Shown here: piece after piece, positions 34,657 through 43,495 of the stretch | How the letters are laid out: every line of letters starts with the position of its first letter | Numbering within the stretch: position 1 is the first letter of the stretch | DNA from: Microbacterium sp. Au-Mic1 | GTDB lineage: Bacteria; Actinomycetota; Actinomycetes; Actinomycetales; Microbacteriaceae | Length of the DNA stretch: 64,000 nt | Direction: 5' to 3' | NCBI RefSeq assembly: GCF_021341785.1 | Contig: NZ_JAJTTF010000006.1 | Location: forward strand, 1-64,000 | Made by a program: the position numbers and the translations under genes | Notes under the pieces: model-generated | Told to the model about the DNA's origin: nothing | Seen by the model: the letters and a program-made list of their open reading frames with translations, nothing else | Databases searched by the model: none

Positions 34657-34883
34657 CAGGCGGCTTCGTCCGCCGTGCTTGCGTGCTCCTGGCTCAGGAG
34701 CCACGCATCGACCGCTTCGGGACGGTACCGCGGGCTCCGTCCGATGCGGATGAACTTGGGGCCGCGCCCGGTGATGCGCCATTCGGCGAGGCTGCGTTCG
34801 GTGGTGCCGAGACGTTCGGCGAGGGTTGCCGGCGTGATCAGAGAGTCGAGCAGCGGAGTGCTCGCGGGGGCGGAAAGAGACAT
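34656..34883 (-). CDS. xis: Excisionase / MerR-like DNA-binding protein
   Basis: A 75-aa DNA-binding protein with a MerR-type winged helix: LITPATLAERLGTTERSLAEWRITGRGPKFIRIGRSPRYRPEAVDAWL. This is the standard excisionase/helix-turn-helix domain. It lies directly upstream of and overlaps the integrase, the usual arrangement for recombination directionality factors. A GAGATCCTCG-rich start region follows divergent DNA with no gene for 2.6 kb. Confidence 0.9.
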   Translation of the reverse strand: MSLSAPASTPLLDSLITPATLAERLGTTERSLAEWRITGRGPKFIRIGRSPRYRPEAVDAWLLSQEHASTADEAA

Positions 34884-35097
34884 GGAGATCCTCGAAAGTC
34901 GAAACTCTCAAGAGGATCTGATTAGCCGAACCCGTTAGCGGTTGCTTGGCGTATCCACTTGTCGAGCCAGATGGCTCTCGCCCCTTTCATGTCATTCGGG
35001 CGTAGAGCGATCATACACAGGAGCCCACGGCTCTTCACAAATGCGGTAGCCACGCCACCGGGCCGTTCACTCGCAAGCGGTTGGGCACAGCCAGCGT

Positions 35098-35447
35098 GTA
35101 CCTGGTGTGTACCTGCACAAACGGGGGGGGTGCAGTTACACCTCCAGGTACAGTTCAGTCGCGGAAAATCAAGGTTCTAGAGCCATTGATGGCCGAAGTA
35201 CCTGCTGTACCTGCACCCTTGAGAAAACCATTAGGTTGGCTCGTTGAGTTGAGGGCAGCCTTGCACGCGCCTCCTCATATAGAGGTTGTGTTCCTAGCAG
35301 GCACACCAGGTACAAAACAGCAAACGCCTGATCAACCTCGCTTTCCATTCTCCCGAGCTACTCGCCACCTTGCACGGCAGAATTCCCATGCGACCTGGAC
35401 TTTCTTTCTCCACGCCACGTACCTACAGGGGTGCAGGTACATGCAGG
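35098..35447. repeat. Iteron-like GTACCTG / CAGGTACA array
   Basis: GTACCTG or its complement CAGGTAC occurs at about 35098, 35109, 35144, 35198, 35207, 35304, 35432 and 35441, plus a near copy at 35419. Two tight pairs exist: GTACCTGGTGTGTACCTGCA and the direct repeat TGCAGGTACATGCAGGTACA. Copies lie in both orientations. Such density in a gene-free stretch next to integrase/xis suggests binding sites for a replication, transfer or regulatory protein. Confidence 0.65.
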
Positions 35448-35948
35448 TACACGCCTTCATCCTGGTTTGGCGCTGTTGCTCTGCGTGCACCGCTTGGTGA
35501 TGGCTTGCTCGATCATGTTGAGATCGCCGTTCCGATGGATTGCGTTCGAGGTCAGCATTCTGATCTACACTCCGGAAATAATTTCCGCTTCGCGCACCCC
35601 CGTCGGAGACGATCCGACCTTGCTCATTCGGCGGTCTCCGGGAGTGGCACCGGCGGGAGCACCCGAGAACGCCCCCGACGGGGCGTTGGAGGGCAAGGAG
35701 CGAAGCGACGCAGTCAGGGCCTGAGGAGCGGCAGCGACGAGGGTGAGACGGCCGCGAAGACCGAGCGCAGCGAGCGTCTGAACGGCTGGCTCAGAGGTGT
35801 CGGCTATGCCGACCACCGGGCAAGTTGAACCGGAGCGCAGCGGAGGAGAAACGCAGCCCGGTGCCACCTCCTCTTATGCTCTTTTCTTTTCCTCCCTCGC
35901 ATCGGGAGCTTCAGCGGACGATCGAGGTCACTATTGCTGTTTCATCAG

Positions 35949-36036
35949 CGGAAAAGGATGGTCCCAGCACATCTGGGCCCAGAGCAGAACCCGAAGGGCC
36001 CGAAGGGTGCTCTGGGACCAAGGCCATCCTTTTCCG
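35949..36036. ncRNA. Long stem-loop, possible structured RNA
   Basis: CGGAAAAGGATGG (35949-35961) is the exact reverse complement of CCATCCTTTTCCG (36024-36036). Immediately inside, GGTCCCAG pairs with CTGGGACC (36012-36019), and the loop contains the tandem CCCGAAGGGCCCGAAGGG. An 88-nt nearly closed hairpin results. A second one, TTGGGTCCATGG (36056-36067) with CCATGGTCCCAA (36085-36096), follows. Transcription is not shown. Confidence 0.4.
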
Positions 36037-37353
36037 TTGGAAAGTCGGGGTTTGGTTGGGTCCATGGTTTGGAACGAAGTGGCACCATGGTCCCAACACT
36101 CGAGCTGAGCCTGCGAAGCGACGCCCAGACGCCGGAACGGTGGCTGGTCCCACCCCGACGCGGCCGCGGGCAACGCGGCCGTCTGTGCTCTGAAACGGCG
36201 CAGGTCTGAGCATCGCGAAGACCTCTGGGTATAGCGCTCTGACACCATCCACGGGAGTCGGCGAAGCCGGCGGAGTGGGCACCGCGCCAGGAGCGCCAGC
36301 TCCGATCGTGAGCTCTTCTATCGCCGCATCGGACACGGCTATGCCGTGGCCAGGACACTCTGCTGGAGTGGCAGCTGGATCTGTCACCGGACAGGAACGA
36401 CTCCGGTCGCCGGCCGCTGATGCAGTGGTGCTTCGGGCACCGTCCAGACCCGGTTGCGGGACTCGCTACGAGACCGACACAGCACCCGTCCAGATGCCGT
36501 CTCGGCGGCGCCGTCACTCCGCAAGTGGGTGCCTCTCCCGCGGTCGTCGACACGGCCCTTCGCCCCCTGTATTTCGGAACTGCGTGGAGCCTTGACCGCA
36601 TCGACGTGCAGTTCTGAAATTGGCGATCAGCCGCCCCTCTTCATGGCGGCCGCGGAAGATCAAGGGCGGCCCGCGGGTCGCACGTCGATTGCGCTTCCAT
36701 GCCGACGGGGCGGTAGCCCCCGAGGACGGTCGTGACCCACTCCAGGCTCCGCCGATCGCGTCTCGTGTAGATGTCCGGCCGGCGGCCGGCGCACGTACTC
36801 TGACAGCTCCTTCGAGTCAGGAGCTCGAGCTGCTCTTCGCTGTCCGGGGGTGTCTCCTCAGCGGGGGCGGGGAGCGGCCCGTCGGGCCTGGTGTACCTCT
36901 GCCTGTGGAGGGCCCGAACCCGTTACAGACCCTTGCTCCGTCTAGGCGACCAGGTGCGTTCCAGCGCTGCGTTGCTGCCCATTCCCGTGGGCGCGCTGGA
37001 GGAGCTCCTGGTCGGATAGACGTAGGGCCCTCTTCGCACACCCTCATACGCTCCACGGTCCCGCCCACCTTCACCCGTGGGGCCGAATCCGCTGCGTTGC
37101 AGCGGGCGTTCTTGCCCGGTTCACGGTCACAGGCGGGACACATTCCGCCCATTCGTGACCGTCGAGCGACCATCTCATGACCGGCAGACGGCCACGATCG
37201 CTCAGCGATGCGCTCAGCACTCCCGTTCGGCACCATGTCGGGGGCGGTGTCCCCACGGTGACCGCCGTTCGGCCCACGCGAGGACCACAGCTGGTCACGC
37301 AGCGGTCTCGGGTCGATTGGACCTGTTCGCCGCGGATCTCTGTGGGCGCGCAC

Positions 37354-37392
37354 GGTCCACCTCGTGACCATGCGGTGGCCACGAGGTGGACC
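37354..37392. terminator. 13-bp perfect inverted repeat
   Basis: GGTCCACCTCGTG (37354-37366) and CACGAGGTGGACC (37380-37392) flank a 13-nt loop, about 90 nt beyond the esterase stop on the minus strand. It may serve as that gene's terminator. Confidence 0.5.
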
Positions 37393-37479
37393 GGAGGCGA
37401 TTCAGTACGCGGGCCACATGGATATCCGTCAGGGTTCTGCCCCGATCGCATGGGGCATACCCGGCCCGGGGGCGCTACC

Positions 37480-38478
37480 TCAGACCGCGGCGCGCGCCAG
37501 GTGCACAGACTCAAATCGGCGGGCTTCGGCGCGGAGCTCCTCGTCCTCGGGTGAGGTACCGCCGAAGCCTCCGTGCGCCATCGCCTCGAACACGTGCAGC
37601 TCTGCTTCGACACCGGCCTGGAGGAGAGCCCGGTGCATTCGGACCGTGTTTGAAAGGTACAAGTCGCGCGTCCCGGTCTGCAGGAACGTGGGTGGGAACC
37701 CAGTCAGATCGGCGAAGAGCGGGGATAGATAGGGGTGGGTCAGTTCTTCACCGTTCGCGTAGAGGAGGTTCACCGGCATCAGCGAGGTGAGCATCCAGTC
37801 GATACCGTCGTTGGTGGCGAAAGTGTCGCCGGACTCGGTCAGGTCGACTTCCGGTGTCAGCAGAACCAGCGCGGCGGGCATCGGGAGCCCTTCGTCCTTC
37901 GCTCGGACCAGGAATGCGGCAGACAGATTGCCGCCGCCCGACGCCCCGCTGACGATGACTTTCTCAGGGCCGACGAGGTCCAGCGCTGCCCGATAGACGT
38001 GCAGCAGGTCGTCCAGCGCCGCCGGATACGGATGCCTCGGTGGCATCCGGTAGTCGGGGGCCCAGGTAATCCCGTTGCGACCGACCGCGTTCGGGATGGC
38101 TGCCATCCAAGCAAGTTCCCCGCCGCCAAGAAAGAGACCGCCGCCATGCACCTCGATGAAGATCGGTGAGTTGCTGCCGTCCTCGACATGGTTCGGACGG
38201 ATTACGTAGTTCGCGACGCCGTCGACGTCATTCGCCGTGACCGTGAAGGTCTCGGCCGGGGGCATGCCCGCTTCGTAGTACGAACGAACGCCAGCATCCG
38301 CGGCCTCAACATAAGCCTCCCAGGCCTCAGTGTCCGTGCGGTCCGGGTACTGCGGAACTTCTATGTTGACCGGCACGGATAGCACTCGCTGCGCCTGTTC
38401 GCTGACGCTGTTCGGCACGGGCGGTTGGTGTCGCTTCGCTCGCATCTCTTGGGACGGTTTCGAGTCGATGTCACTCAT
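37480..38478 (-). CDS. HSL-family alpha/beta-hydrolase (esterase)
   Basis: A 332-aa esterase of the hormone-sensitive-lipase family. HGGGLFLGGGELAWM (about residues 109-123) carries the HGGG oxyanion motif, SGASGGGNLSAAFL (about 176) the nucleophile GxSxG in the GASGGG form, LLTPEVDLT follows, and HVFEAMAHGGFGG holds the catalytic His with Asp in TGTRDLY. ATG with TGAAGGAGCGAA directly before it. Divergent from a PucR-like regulator that begins 96 bp away, so the two probably form a regulated esterase pair. Substrate unknown. Confidence 0.92.
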   Translation of the reverse strand: MSDIDSKPSQEMRAKRHQPPVPNSVSEQAQRVLSVPVNIEVPQYPDRTDTEAWEAYVEAADAGVRSYYEAGMPPAETFTVTANDVDGVANYVIRPNHVEDGSNSPIFIEVHGGGLFLGGGELAWMAAIPNAVGRNGITWAPDYRMPPRHPYPAALDDLLHVYRAALDLVGPEKVIVSGASGGGNLSAAFLVRAKDEGLPMPAALVLLTPEVDLTESGDTFATNDGIDWMLTSLMPVNLLYANGEELTHPYLSPLFADLTGFPPTFLQTGTRDLYLSNTVRMHRALLQAGVEAELHVFEAMAHGGFGGTSPEDEELRAEARRFESVHLARAAV

Positions 38479-38574
38479 TTCGCTCCTTCAGGGTCACGCC
38501 ACTGTGACCGTTGCGTTCATCCTCCGCGCAAGGGCGTACTGAGGCAGCCGACAGCCGAACGCTATTCTGAGCGT

Positions 38575-39672
38575 GTGGTCCGACAAATGTCGGCATCTAT
38601 CCATCTCAAGGACGAGAACGTGCGCGAACTCTACGGTCGACTCGCCGATCTGGACCCGACAGCACGAGACAACCTGCTCGTGATCGAGTACTTCGACAGG
38701 CTTTCGGCTGCTCGCCCGAGCGCCGAGATGCTGCTCAAGGAGGCAGCGATCCTGGCAAGAGCGACGGTCGGATATGACAACGGCTCGCGTCGCTACCGCC
38801 GGTCGCCTTCCGGTGATGCGGCTGCGATCTCTTCTCGTCCTGAGAGCGCCACCGCGGTATCGGTTCCCGGAGGAGGAGAAGCATGGCTTTCCCCTTCAAA
38901 TGACTCGCCACCGACGACGGACATGGTGCTCGAACGTCTCGCGCTGGCCCTCGAGCTCATTGCGAACAGGCCAGGTGATGACCCCGAGCCCACCTCTACC
39001 CAGATCCTCCTCGCCCGCCCGCGACCCGACGAACCTCCTGACCTGAGAACGAGGGCACTCGGCAGGCTGCGGTTGGAAGCCGACGGGCGTTTCAGAGCAA
39101 TTGCGTTGCCGCTGTCAGCGACTCCTCCAAGCGCGGCACCACACGCACTTATGGAGACTTCCTGGGGCCCCGTCCGCGCGGCGATCGTCCGAGACGGGCA
39201 CCGAGCAGTCGGGCCCGCCGGAGTCGGAACGCTGACAACAGGGAAGGAGCTGCACCACTCGTGGACGGATGCCGTCATCGCCCTGCGACTTGCAGGCAAC
39301 GACGAATCCTTGAACGCCGATGACCTCGGCCCCGTGCTTCTTCGGACGCTCGAGGACGTCCAGACATCGCCCAGTTCACTCGATTCAGAGATGCTCGCGT
39401 TGGAGCGGGCACTAGCGAGCAAATGGACAATCGGTGAGCTCCGAGCAGTTGCCGACGGTCACAGCTTGCGGGCGATCGCGAACATACGCGGACTGCACCA
39501 TTCGACAGTGCACGCCAGGCTCCTGGGGCTCCCCGAGATTCTCGGATACGACCCGCAAGGCGGGCTCGGCCGCCATAGACTCGCCACCGCGTTGATGGTC
39601 TGGCAGGTGCGCGCTCCTATGGCGCCCGAGGGACGACCCCGGCTTCACAAAGAACCGGCCGACGACTGGTAG
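38575..39672 (+). CDS. PucR-type helix-turn-helix regulator
   Basis: A 365-aa protein with a C-terminal PucR-like helix-turn-helix: GELRAVADGHSLRAIANIRGLHHSTVHARL (about residues 288-318). The N-terminal half is Pro/Ser-rich in the middle and shows no recognised sensor domain. It is divergent from the esterase gene and may sense its substrate. The GTG at 38575 is preferred because TATTCT stands 6 nt upstream (leaderless); an ATG at 38587 is the alternative. Confidence 0.75.
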   Translation: MVRQMSASIHLKDENVRELYGRLADLDPTARDNLLVIEYFDRLSAARPSAEMLLKEAAILARATVGYDNGSRRYRRSPSGDAAAISSRPESATAVSVPGGGEAWLSPSNDSPPTTDMVLERLALALELIANRPGDDPEPTSTQILLARPRPDEPPDLRTRALGRLRLEADGRFRAIALPLSATPPSAAPHALMETSWGPVRAAIVRDGHRAVGPAGVGTLTTGKELHHSWTDAVIALRLAGNDESLNADDLGPVLLRTLEDVQTSPSSLDSEMLALERALASKWTIGELRAVADGHSLRAIANIRGLHHSTVHARLLGLPEILGYDPQGGLGRHRLATALMVWQVRAPMAPEGRPRLHKEPADDW

Positions 39673-39706
39673 CAGCGGCGTCCGTACGCCCCGCTACTGT
39701 CGAGGC

Positions 39707-40263
39707 ATGCAGACCCACGGACCCGTCGTCGTAGATGCGTTTCACCGGAAGTACCTCTTGCACCGCAGCCGCGACAAGGCTGAGGCGACGTCCGGCGAGA
39801 AGCTGATCCAGATGATGGGCATGCGTCAGGAAGCGGTCGCCGAGAGCCCCCATCGGATCGAGCGCCGTGACGAGCTCGTGTGCGACCTCATCCGCCTCAA
39901 CGGCACCTTCTACGAAGACCTCCGGGAGATGCGGGCACTGGGCGCCGACGACCAGGCCATGCAGCAGGGGATGGCTCTGCTCAAGACCATCACCGACCTC
40001 GCGTTCGACGAGCTCGAGATCATGCCATCGCTCTTCCTCGGCGACACGGCGACACGGCGACGCTGAGGATCGACGCCCTGCAGGCCGGACTGGTGCACAA
40101 CATCGCCGTCTCCATCATCGAGAACGGGGACCTCGCGACCGGTCGTCGGGCATCGCAGGAGGTCCTCGACGTGCTCCGCGGTCACTCCGAGGAAGACCGT
40201 CGTCGTTCCGAGTTGGCTTCGACGATCGAACCGCTGCTTCTCGGATTGATCGCTCTGTGGTAG
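39707..40263 (+). pseudogene. Hypothetical gene broken by an 8-bp tandem duplication
   Basis: The open frame from 39707 runs 119 codons to a stop at 40066. Just before it GGCGACAC occurs twice in tandem (40040-40055) followed by GGCGAC. Removing one 8-bp unit joins the frame to LRIDALQAGLVHNIAVSIIE and on to a stop at 40263, giving a 182-aa helical protein. The present sequence therefore encodes a truncated form, or the repeat may slip and switch the gene. The family is not recognised. The ATG has TACTGT 6 nt upstream (leaderless). Repeat-tract sequencing error is also possible. Confidence 0.6.
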
Positions 40264-40677
40264 GCGCGAGCACTCGAAAAGAAGAACCCCCGCCGCCCCG
40301 AAGGCGACAGGGGTTCGCGATGGTGATGCGCGCCGGATCAGCCCCGGAGGAGCTACGTGGCGATGGCGGCGCGGATGGGTTCGACCACCAACTCGGACCG
40401 GCACCAGAAGCGGGACGACAGTCCGAGCGACTGTGCAGCGATCAGCGCCGAGGCACACTCGCCGAGTGAGCCGTGCTCGACGAGCCATCGCTGGTCATCG
40501 ATCTGGCGGACGAGCGCGCGGATGAAGCCCGCGACCTTGTCGGCCTAAGGGCTCGGCAGCCCAAGCCGACGTTGCCTGGTCTGTCTGATTGTGCCCGGCG
40601 ACCCGGCTACTTAATTGATCAGTGCTGGCCCGCGCATACATACCCTGGTGTCTGACCAAAGCGATACCGTGCACCGC
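40264..40677. other. Intergenic region without a clear gene
   Basis: GAACCCC..GGGGTTC around 40285-40316 could be a terminator for the broken gene. Beyond it only weak frames are seen. GATACCGT at 40663-40670 is the likely -10 box of the next gene. Confidence 0.5.
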
Positions 40678-41574
40678 ATGGTGGAGCACATCTACTTCTT
40701 GGTCCACAGTTCGCATCAGCGCTTCAAGATCGGTAAAGCGTCAAGTCCGCTTCGTCGTTGGCGAGCAATCCAACCTCACGATCAGACTGATTTTGTTGAG
40801 TCGCGCGTCTTCGACCTGGCGCCAAATGGTTCCGCCGCCTGGGTGGAGAAGACACTCCATCGCGTCGTGGATCATGCACGCCTCGACATGCCGCCCGATA
40901 TTGAAGGCCATACCGAGTGGTTCCACTACGGCGCGCTGGACACGGCTCGTGAATATGCTCATAGGGAGCAGGGTTTTCTCGGCATCGGCGAGGGCTACGC
41001 AATCCCCATGCCCACCAGATCAGCCTCGGCAGTTGCGCTCCATCGGCATCGCTCGGCGAGAGTACGCAGGCAACCGACGTCTCCCCGTGATCCGACTGCG
41101 TTCAATGAGGAAACGGTGACCGCCACAGAGGCCCGAATGGTTCGGCTGCTCGACAGCGGATCGCTACTAGGCTCACGCGAGACCGATTACGGATTGCAGC
41201 TCTATTTCCGTCAGGACCTTATCTCGATCGAGGAGATGAAATTTCACTCAGGCAACCATCTGATTTCGATTCTCCGCCTACCGTCTGGTCAGCCGATTGA
41301 ACAGCATTGGTGCGTCTTCAGTGGGATGAGGAGGAACGGGAGACACATCCGACTCAGCGCGGTGCACCCGTTCTACATTTCCGAACCGCTCGACACGATG
41401 CTCCACCCCGCCCACTTAACTGCAGGCGGTGCAGAGACCTGGCAGCAGACCACGCCTGGGGTAGAACGGGTCCGCGCGGCGATCGCCAGGCTGGTCGCCT
41501 CAGCGCCGGATCCGGTCCCGGAACATATCGTCGACGAGATGGAGGTGGGATGGGGAAGCCGACTCGGCCTGTAG
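40678..41574 (+). CDS. GIY-YIG (T5orf172-type) nuclease-domain protein
   Basis: A 298-aa protein. The first 90 residues match the T5orf172/Mug113 branch of GIY-YIG nucleases: IYFLVHSSHQRFKIGKASSPLRRW with the strand-turn-strand and catalytic Arg, then ESRVFDLAP and AAWVEKTLHRVV with the metal-binding Glu, and EWFHYGAL. The C-terminal 200 residues are not recognised; they look beta-rich (LISIEEMKFHSGNHLISILRL, VFSGMRRNGRHIRLSAVHPF). ATG with GATACCGT 7 nt upstream. It may be a defence or mobile-element nuclease. Confidence 0.75.
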   Translation: MVEHIYFLVHSSHQRFKIGKASSPLRRWRAIQPHDQTDFVESRVFDLAPNGSAAWVEKTLHRVVDHARLDMPPDIEGHTEWFHYGALDTAREYAHREQGFLGIGEGYAIPMPTRSASAVALHRHRSARVRRQPTSPRDPTAFNEETVTATEARMVRLLDSGSLLGSRETDYGLQLYFRQDLISIEEMKFHSGNHLISILRLPSGQPIEQHWCVFSGMRRNGRHIRLSAVHPFYISEPLDTMLHPAHLTAGGAETWQQTTPGVERVRAAIARLVASAPDPVPEHIVDEMEVGWGSRLGL

Positions 41575-41643
41575 CCGGTTCCAACGCAAATCGGCATATC
41601 CCGCCGGTACCACTCGCTCCCCCGGCCCCTCCTGCCTCGAATC

Positions 41644-41916
41644 TCAGATGTCGGACGGCATGTCCAGGTCCTCAAAGACCTGATCGAGCACTGCCGACCG
41701 TTCGCTGACGCGTAGAAGTATCTCGTACCTGAGCGCGGCCGCAACGTCGATTGCGGCGCCAAGCGATGGCGTGACCTTGCTTGCCTCGACGTCATGGACC
41801 CAATGCCTGCTCTTTCGAACCGCCTGCGCGAGGTCCTCCTGCGTCATGCCGGCACGCAACCGTGCCCGCCGGACGAACGCGGCGAAGGCCCCCGCACTAC
41901 CCAACCGCTCTTCCAT
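41644..41916 (-). CDS. XRE-family helix-turn-helix protein
   Basis: About 90 aa. FVRRARLRAGMTQEDLAQAVRKSRHWVHDVEASKVTPSLGAAIDVAAAL is a typical Cro/CI-type helix-turn-helix, close to HipB-like antitoxins, followed by a short acidic tail. No toxin gene is adjacent. The ATG at 41916 follows GGGAG by 8 nt; ATGs at 41931 and 41982 are in frame and cannot be excluded. Confidence 0.8.
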   Translation of the reverse strand: MEERLGSAGAFAAFVRRARLRAGMTQEDLAQAVRKSRHWVHDVEASKVTPSLGAAIDVAAALRYEILLRVSERSAVLDQVFEDLDMPSDI

Positions 41917-42671
41917 CTCTCGCGCTCCCATGCTCTGATCTGAAGAGTATCGAACCAACCTCGCGAGAAGTTTTCTTCCCATTACTGCAACTGTGCAGAA
42001 TAGTTCTCATCAATTGATATAGAGAACTGACGCGTTTCGATACATCCGGAAGCATGTCTGACGGCAATCCCCTTTGGCTGACAACAGTGTCACTGCAGGA
42101 CGCGAGCGCCTCGCCGTCCACGGTGCTTAGTACTTCCGCACCAAACGCGTACGGGCAGAGCCCGACAGTCTCGGCGGGCGGAAACCCGTAGGCGTGATCA
42201 TCCCGTTCGAACTCTTCGCCCTGATCCCCCTGCCGTCGATGGCGCCCAGGATGCTTAGGCCCTTGGCGAGCGTCGAGGCACCGGCAGGGTATCTCTGGCG
42301 GAACTTGCTGCAGAGATCGACCTGGACCCCGAGGGCCATTGACGCCAAGACTGCCACCCGGCACGCTCGAGGCCCTGCATCGAACGGAACAGCAAGTCAC
42401 GAGCAGCGAGCACGACGACCTGACAATCGAAGCCCCATCCCCGACGCCGCGTCCGACGGCGGAAGCGGCGAATGCCGCACCGACAACGCTCTGGGCGGCA
42501 CCGTGAACTGCTGACGCCCTTCGCGCGCACAAGACCGGGGGTGGCGAGACCACCCCGCATCTCGCCTACCAGCGGTAGGAGGAGTTCCGGGCCACGTCAC
42601 CATCGGGTGGCGCGCCCAGCTTGCTGAGAAGCACGGCCCGTCAGAGCCTGAGCGCTCGGCGGCTCGATCAG

Positions 42672-42709
42672 ATCCCCCGGGGAGCAGCACCGCTGCCTCC
42701 CCGGGGGAT
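42672..42709 (+). terminator. Strong hairpin terminator
   Basis: ATCCCCCGGGGAG (42672-42684) is the exact reverse complement of CTCCCCGGGGGAT (42697-42709); inner CAGC/GCTG extends the stem. It is followed by TCTTCGTCT. The gene it once served is not intact. Confidence 0.75.
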
Positions 42710-42907
42710 TCTTCGTCTCGGCCAGCTCGCGAGACCCCGCGTACCGAATAATCGGTACGCCAGAGCTTGAGCAGGATCCCCAGGTCAGACACGTTTTCGA
42801 GAAGCTCGGCAGGGCGTCGCGGCCTGCTCGGTACCACGGAGTAGATCCGCGCTGGTACAACGAAAAATGCTCGCTCATCAGGTCAATGGTCTGCGAGAAG
42901 AACGAAT

Positions 42908-43221
42908 GTACCGCGTGTACCGCGATTTCGACTGAACTACATGCGTGTGCGTGCGCATGCGCGCATGTGTGGAGTTTCTACGGATACGCGGTACATCTGG
43001 TACATCTGCTCTCTATTTCCCTCAACTTCATTGAAGTATCAAGGGAACAGCGGGGCAAACGGTGCACCGTTTTCACTTTTCCCCGCGGTACACAAGCCCC
43101 CCTTGCGTGCTCACGAAATCAGCTGTGACCAGCCATTCCTCCACCCAGCCCTGCTGAGCAATCCGCGGTACATTCCGCGGTACATCTGCACCTCGTGCAT
43201 CAACGAAACAGAACCGGTACA
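42908..43221. repeat. Second iteron-like array, CGCGGTACATCTG
   Basis: GTACCGCG or CGCGGTAC occurs at 42908, 42917, 42987, 43084, 43164 and 43176, with further GGTACATCTG copies at 42998 and 43215. The core GGTACA is shared with the array at 35.1-35.45 kb. It ends just upstream of a small ORF and the toxin-antitoxin operon. Confidence 0.65.
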
Positions 43222-43241
43222 TCTCTGAGAACGGAGCGCCC

Positions 43242-43388
43242 ATGCGTGACACCGCGCAACTCCCTACTGCGATCGCCGAGCTCCAGTGCGTGCGAACCGG
43301 CCCGACTGCCACGCTCGAGGAACTCACCGCGCTGACGATTGCGCAGGCGAGCATCGACAAGCTCCCACGCTCCTGCGTCGAGGATTGA
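43242..43388 (+). CDS. Small hypothetical protein
   Basis: A 48-aa frame (MRDTAQLPTAIAELQ...) with GGAG 5 nt before the ATG and normal high-GC codon use. It is Thr/Ala/Leu-rich and likely helical, with two Cys. It follows directly after the GGTACA array and precedes the toxin-antitoxin operon by about 100 nt. No family recognised; may be a leader or small regulatory peptide. Confidence 0.45.
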   Translation: MRDTAQLPTAIAELQCVRTGPTATLEELTALTIAQASIDKLPRSCVED

Positions 43389-43495
43389 CTATCCCGACCC
43401 TGTATGCAGCCTGTCAATCCGAAGCCGATTCTGATCTCTATTCGCTTGCGGGTGCTAACGTTTCTTACAAGAGGTATCAACGGAAGGAGTGTCAG

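Larger units (their letters stand above)
34884..37479. other. 2.6-kb gene-poor region of the island
   Basis: No convincing coding sequence. The open frames present on both strands have Arg/Ser/Pro-rich, low-complexity translations, no family features and no good starts. The region holds the GTACCTG array, two stem-loops at 35949-36096, a hairpin at 37354-37392 and, at 37130-37370, several TGACC/GGTCA elements. It may be a decayed gene tract, an origin, or encode structured RNA. Confidence 0.6.
41983..43241. other. 1.2-kb gene-poor, partly decayed stretch
   Basis: No convincing intact gene. Fragments such as GRVSLAELAAEIDLDPEGH (about 42270-42335, plus strand) and, in another frame, LEALHRTEQQVTSSEHDD (about 42370-42420) look like pieces of one frameshifted gene, low confidence. 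A 45-codon frame (42054-42191) has no proper Shine-Dalgarno spacing. A strong hairpin and an iteron array lie further on. Confidence 0.5.

Noticed and set aside
35911..36387. 158-codon minus-strand frame
   Set aside because: The first part looks protein-like, but most of it runs through the paired arms of the long stem-loops and no homolog type is recognised.
36620..37613. Overlapping open frames on both strands in the island gene-poor region
   Set aside because: Translations are Arg/Ser/Pro-rich without family features, starts lack ribosome sites or -10 boxes, and frames on both strands overlap fully, as expected by chance in high-GC DNA.
42194..42514. 106-codon plus-strand frame
   Set aside because: Another frame over the same bases has more protein-like pieces; the region looks like a decayed gene, so it is described but not called as a CDS.
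34884..43221. CRISPR array from repeated GTAC motifs
   Set aside because: The repeats are short, irregularly spaced and in both orientations, with no spacer-repeat period and no cas genes.
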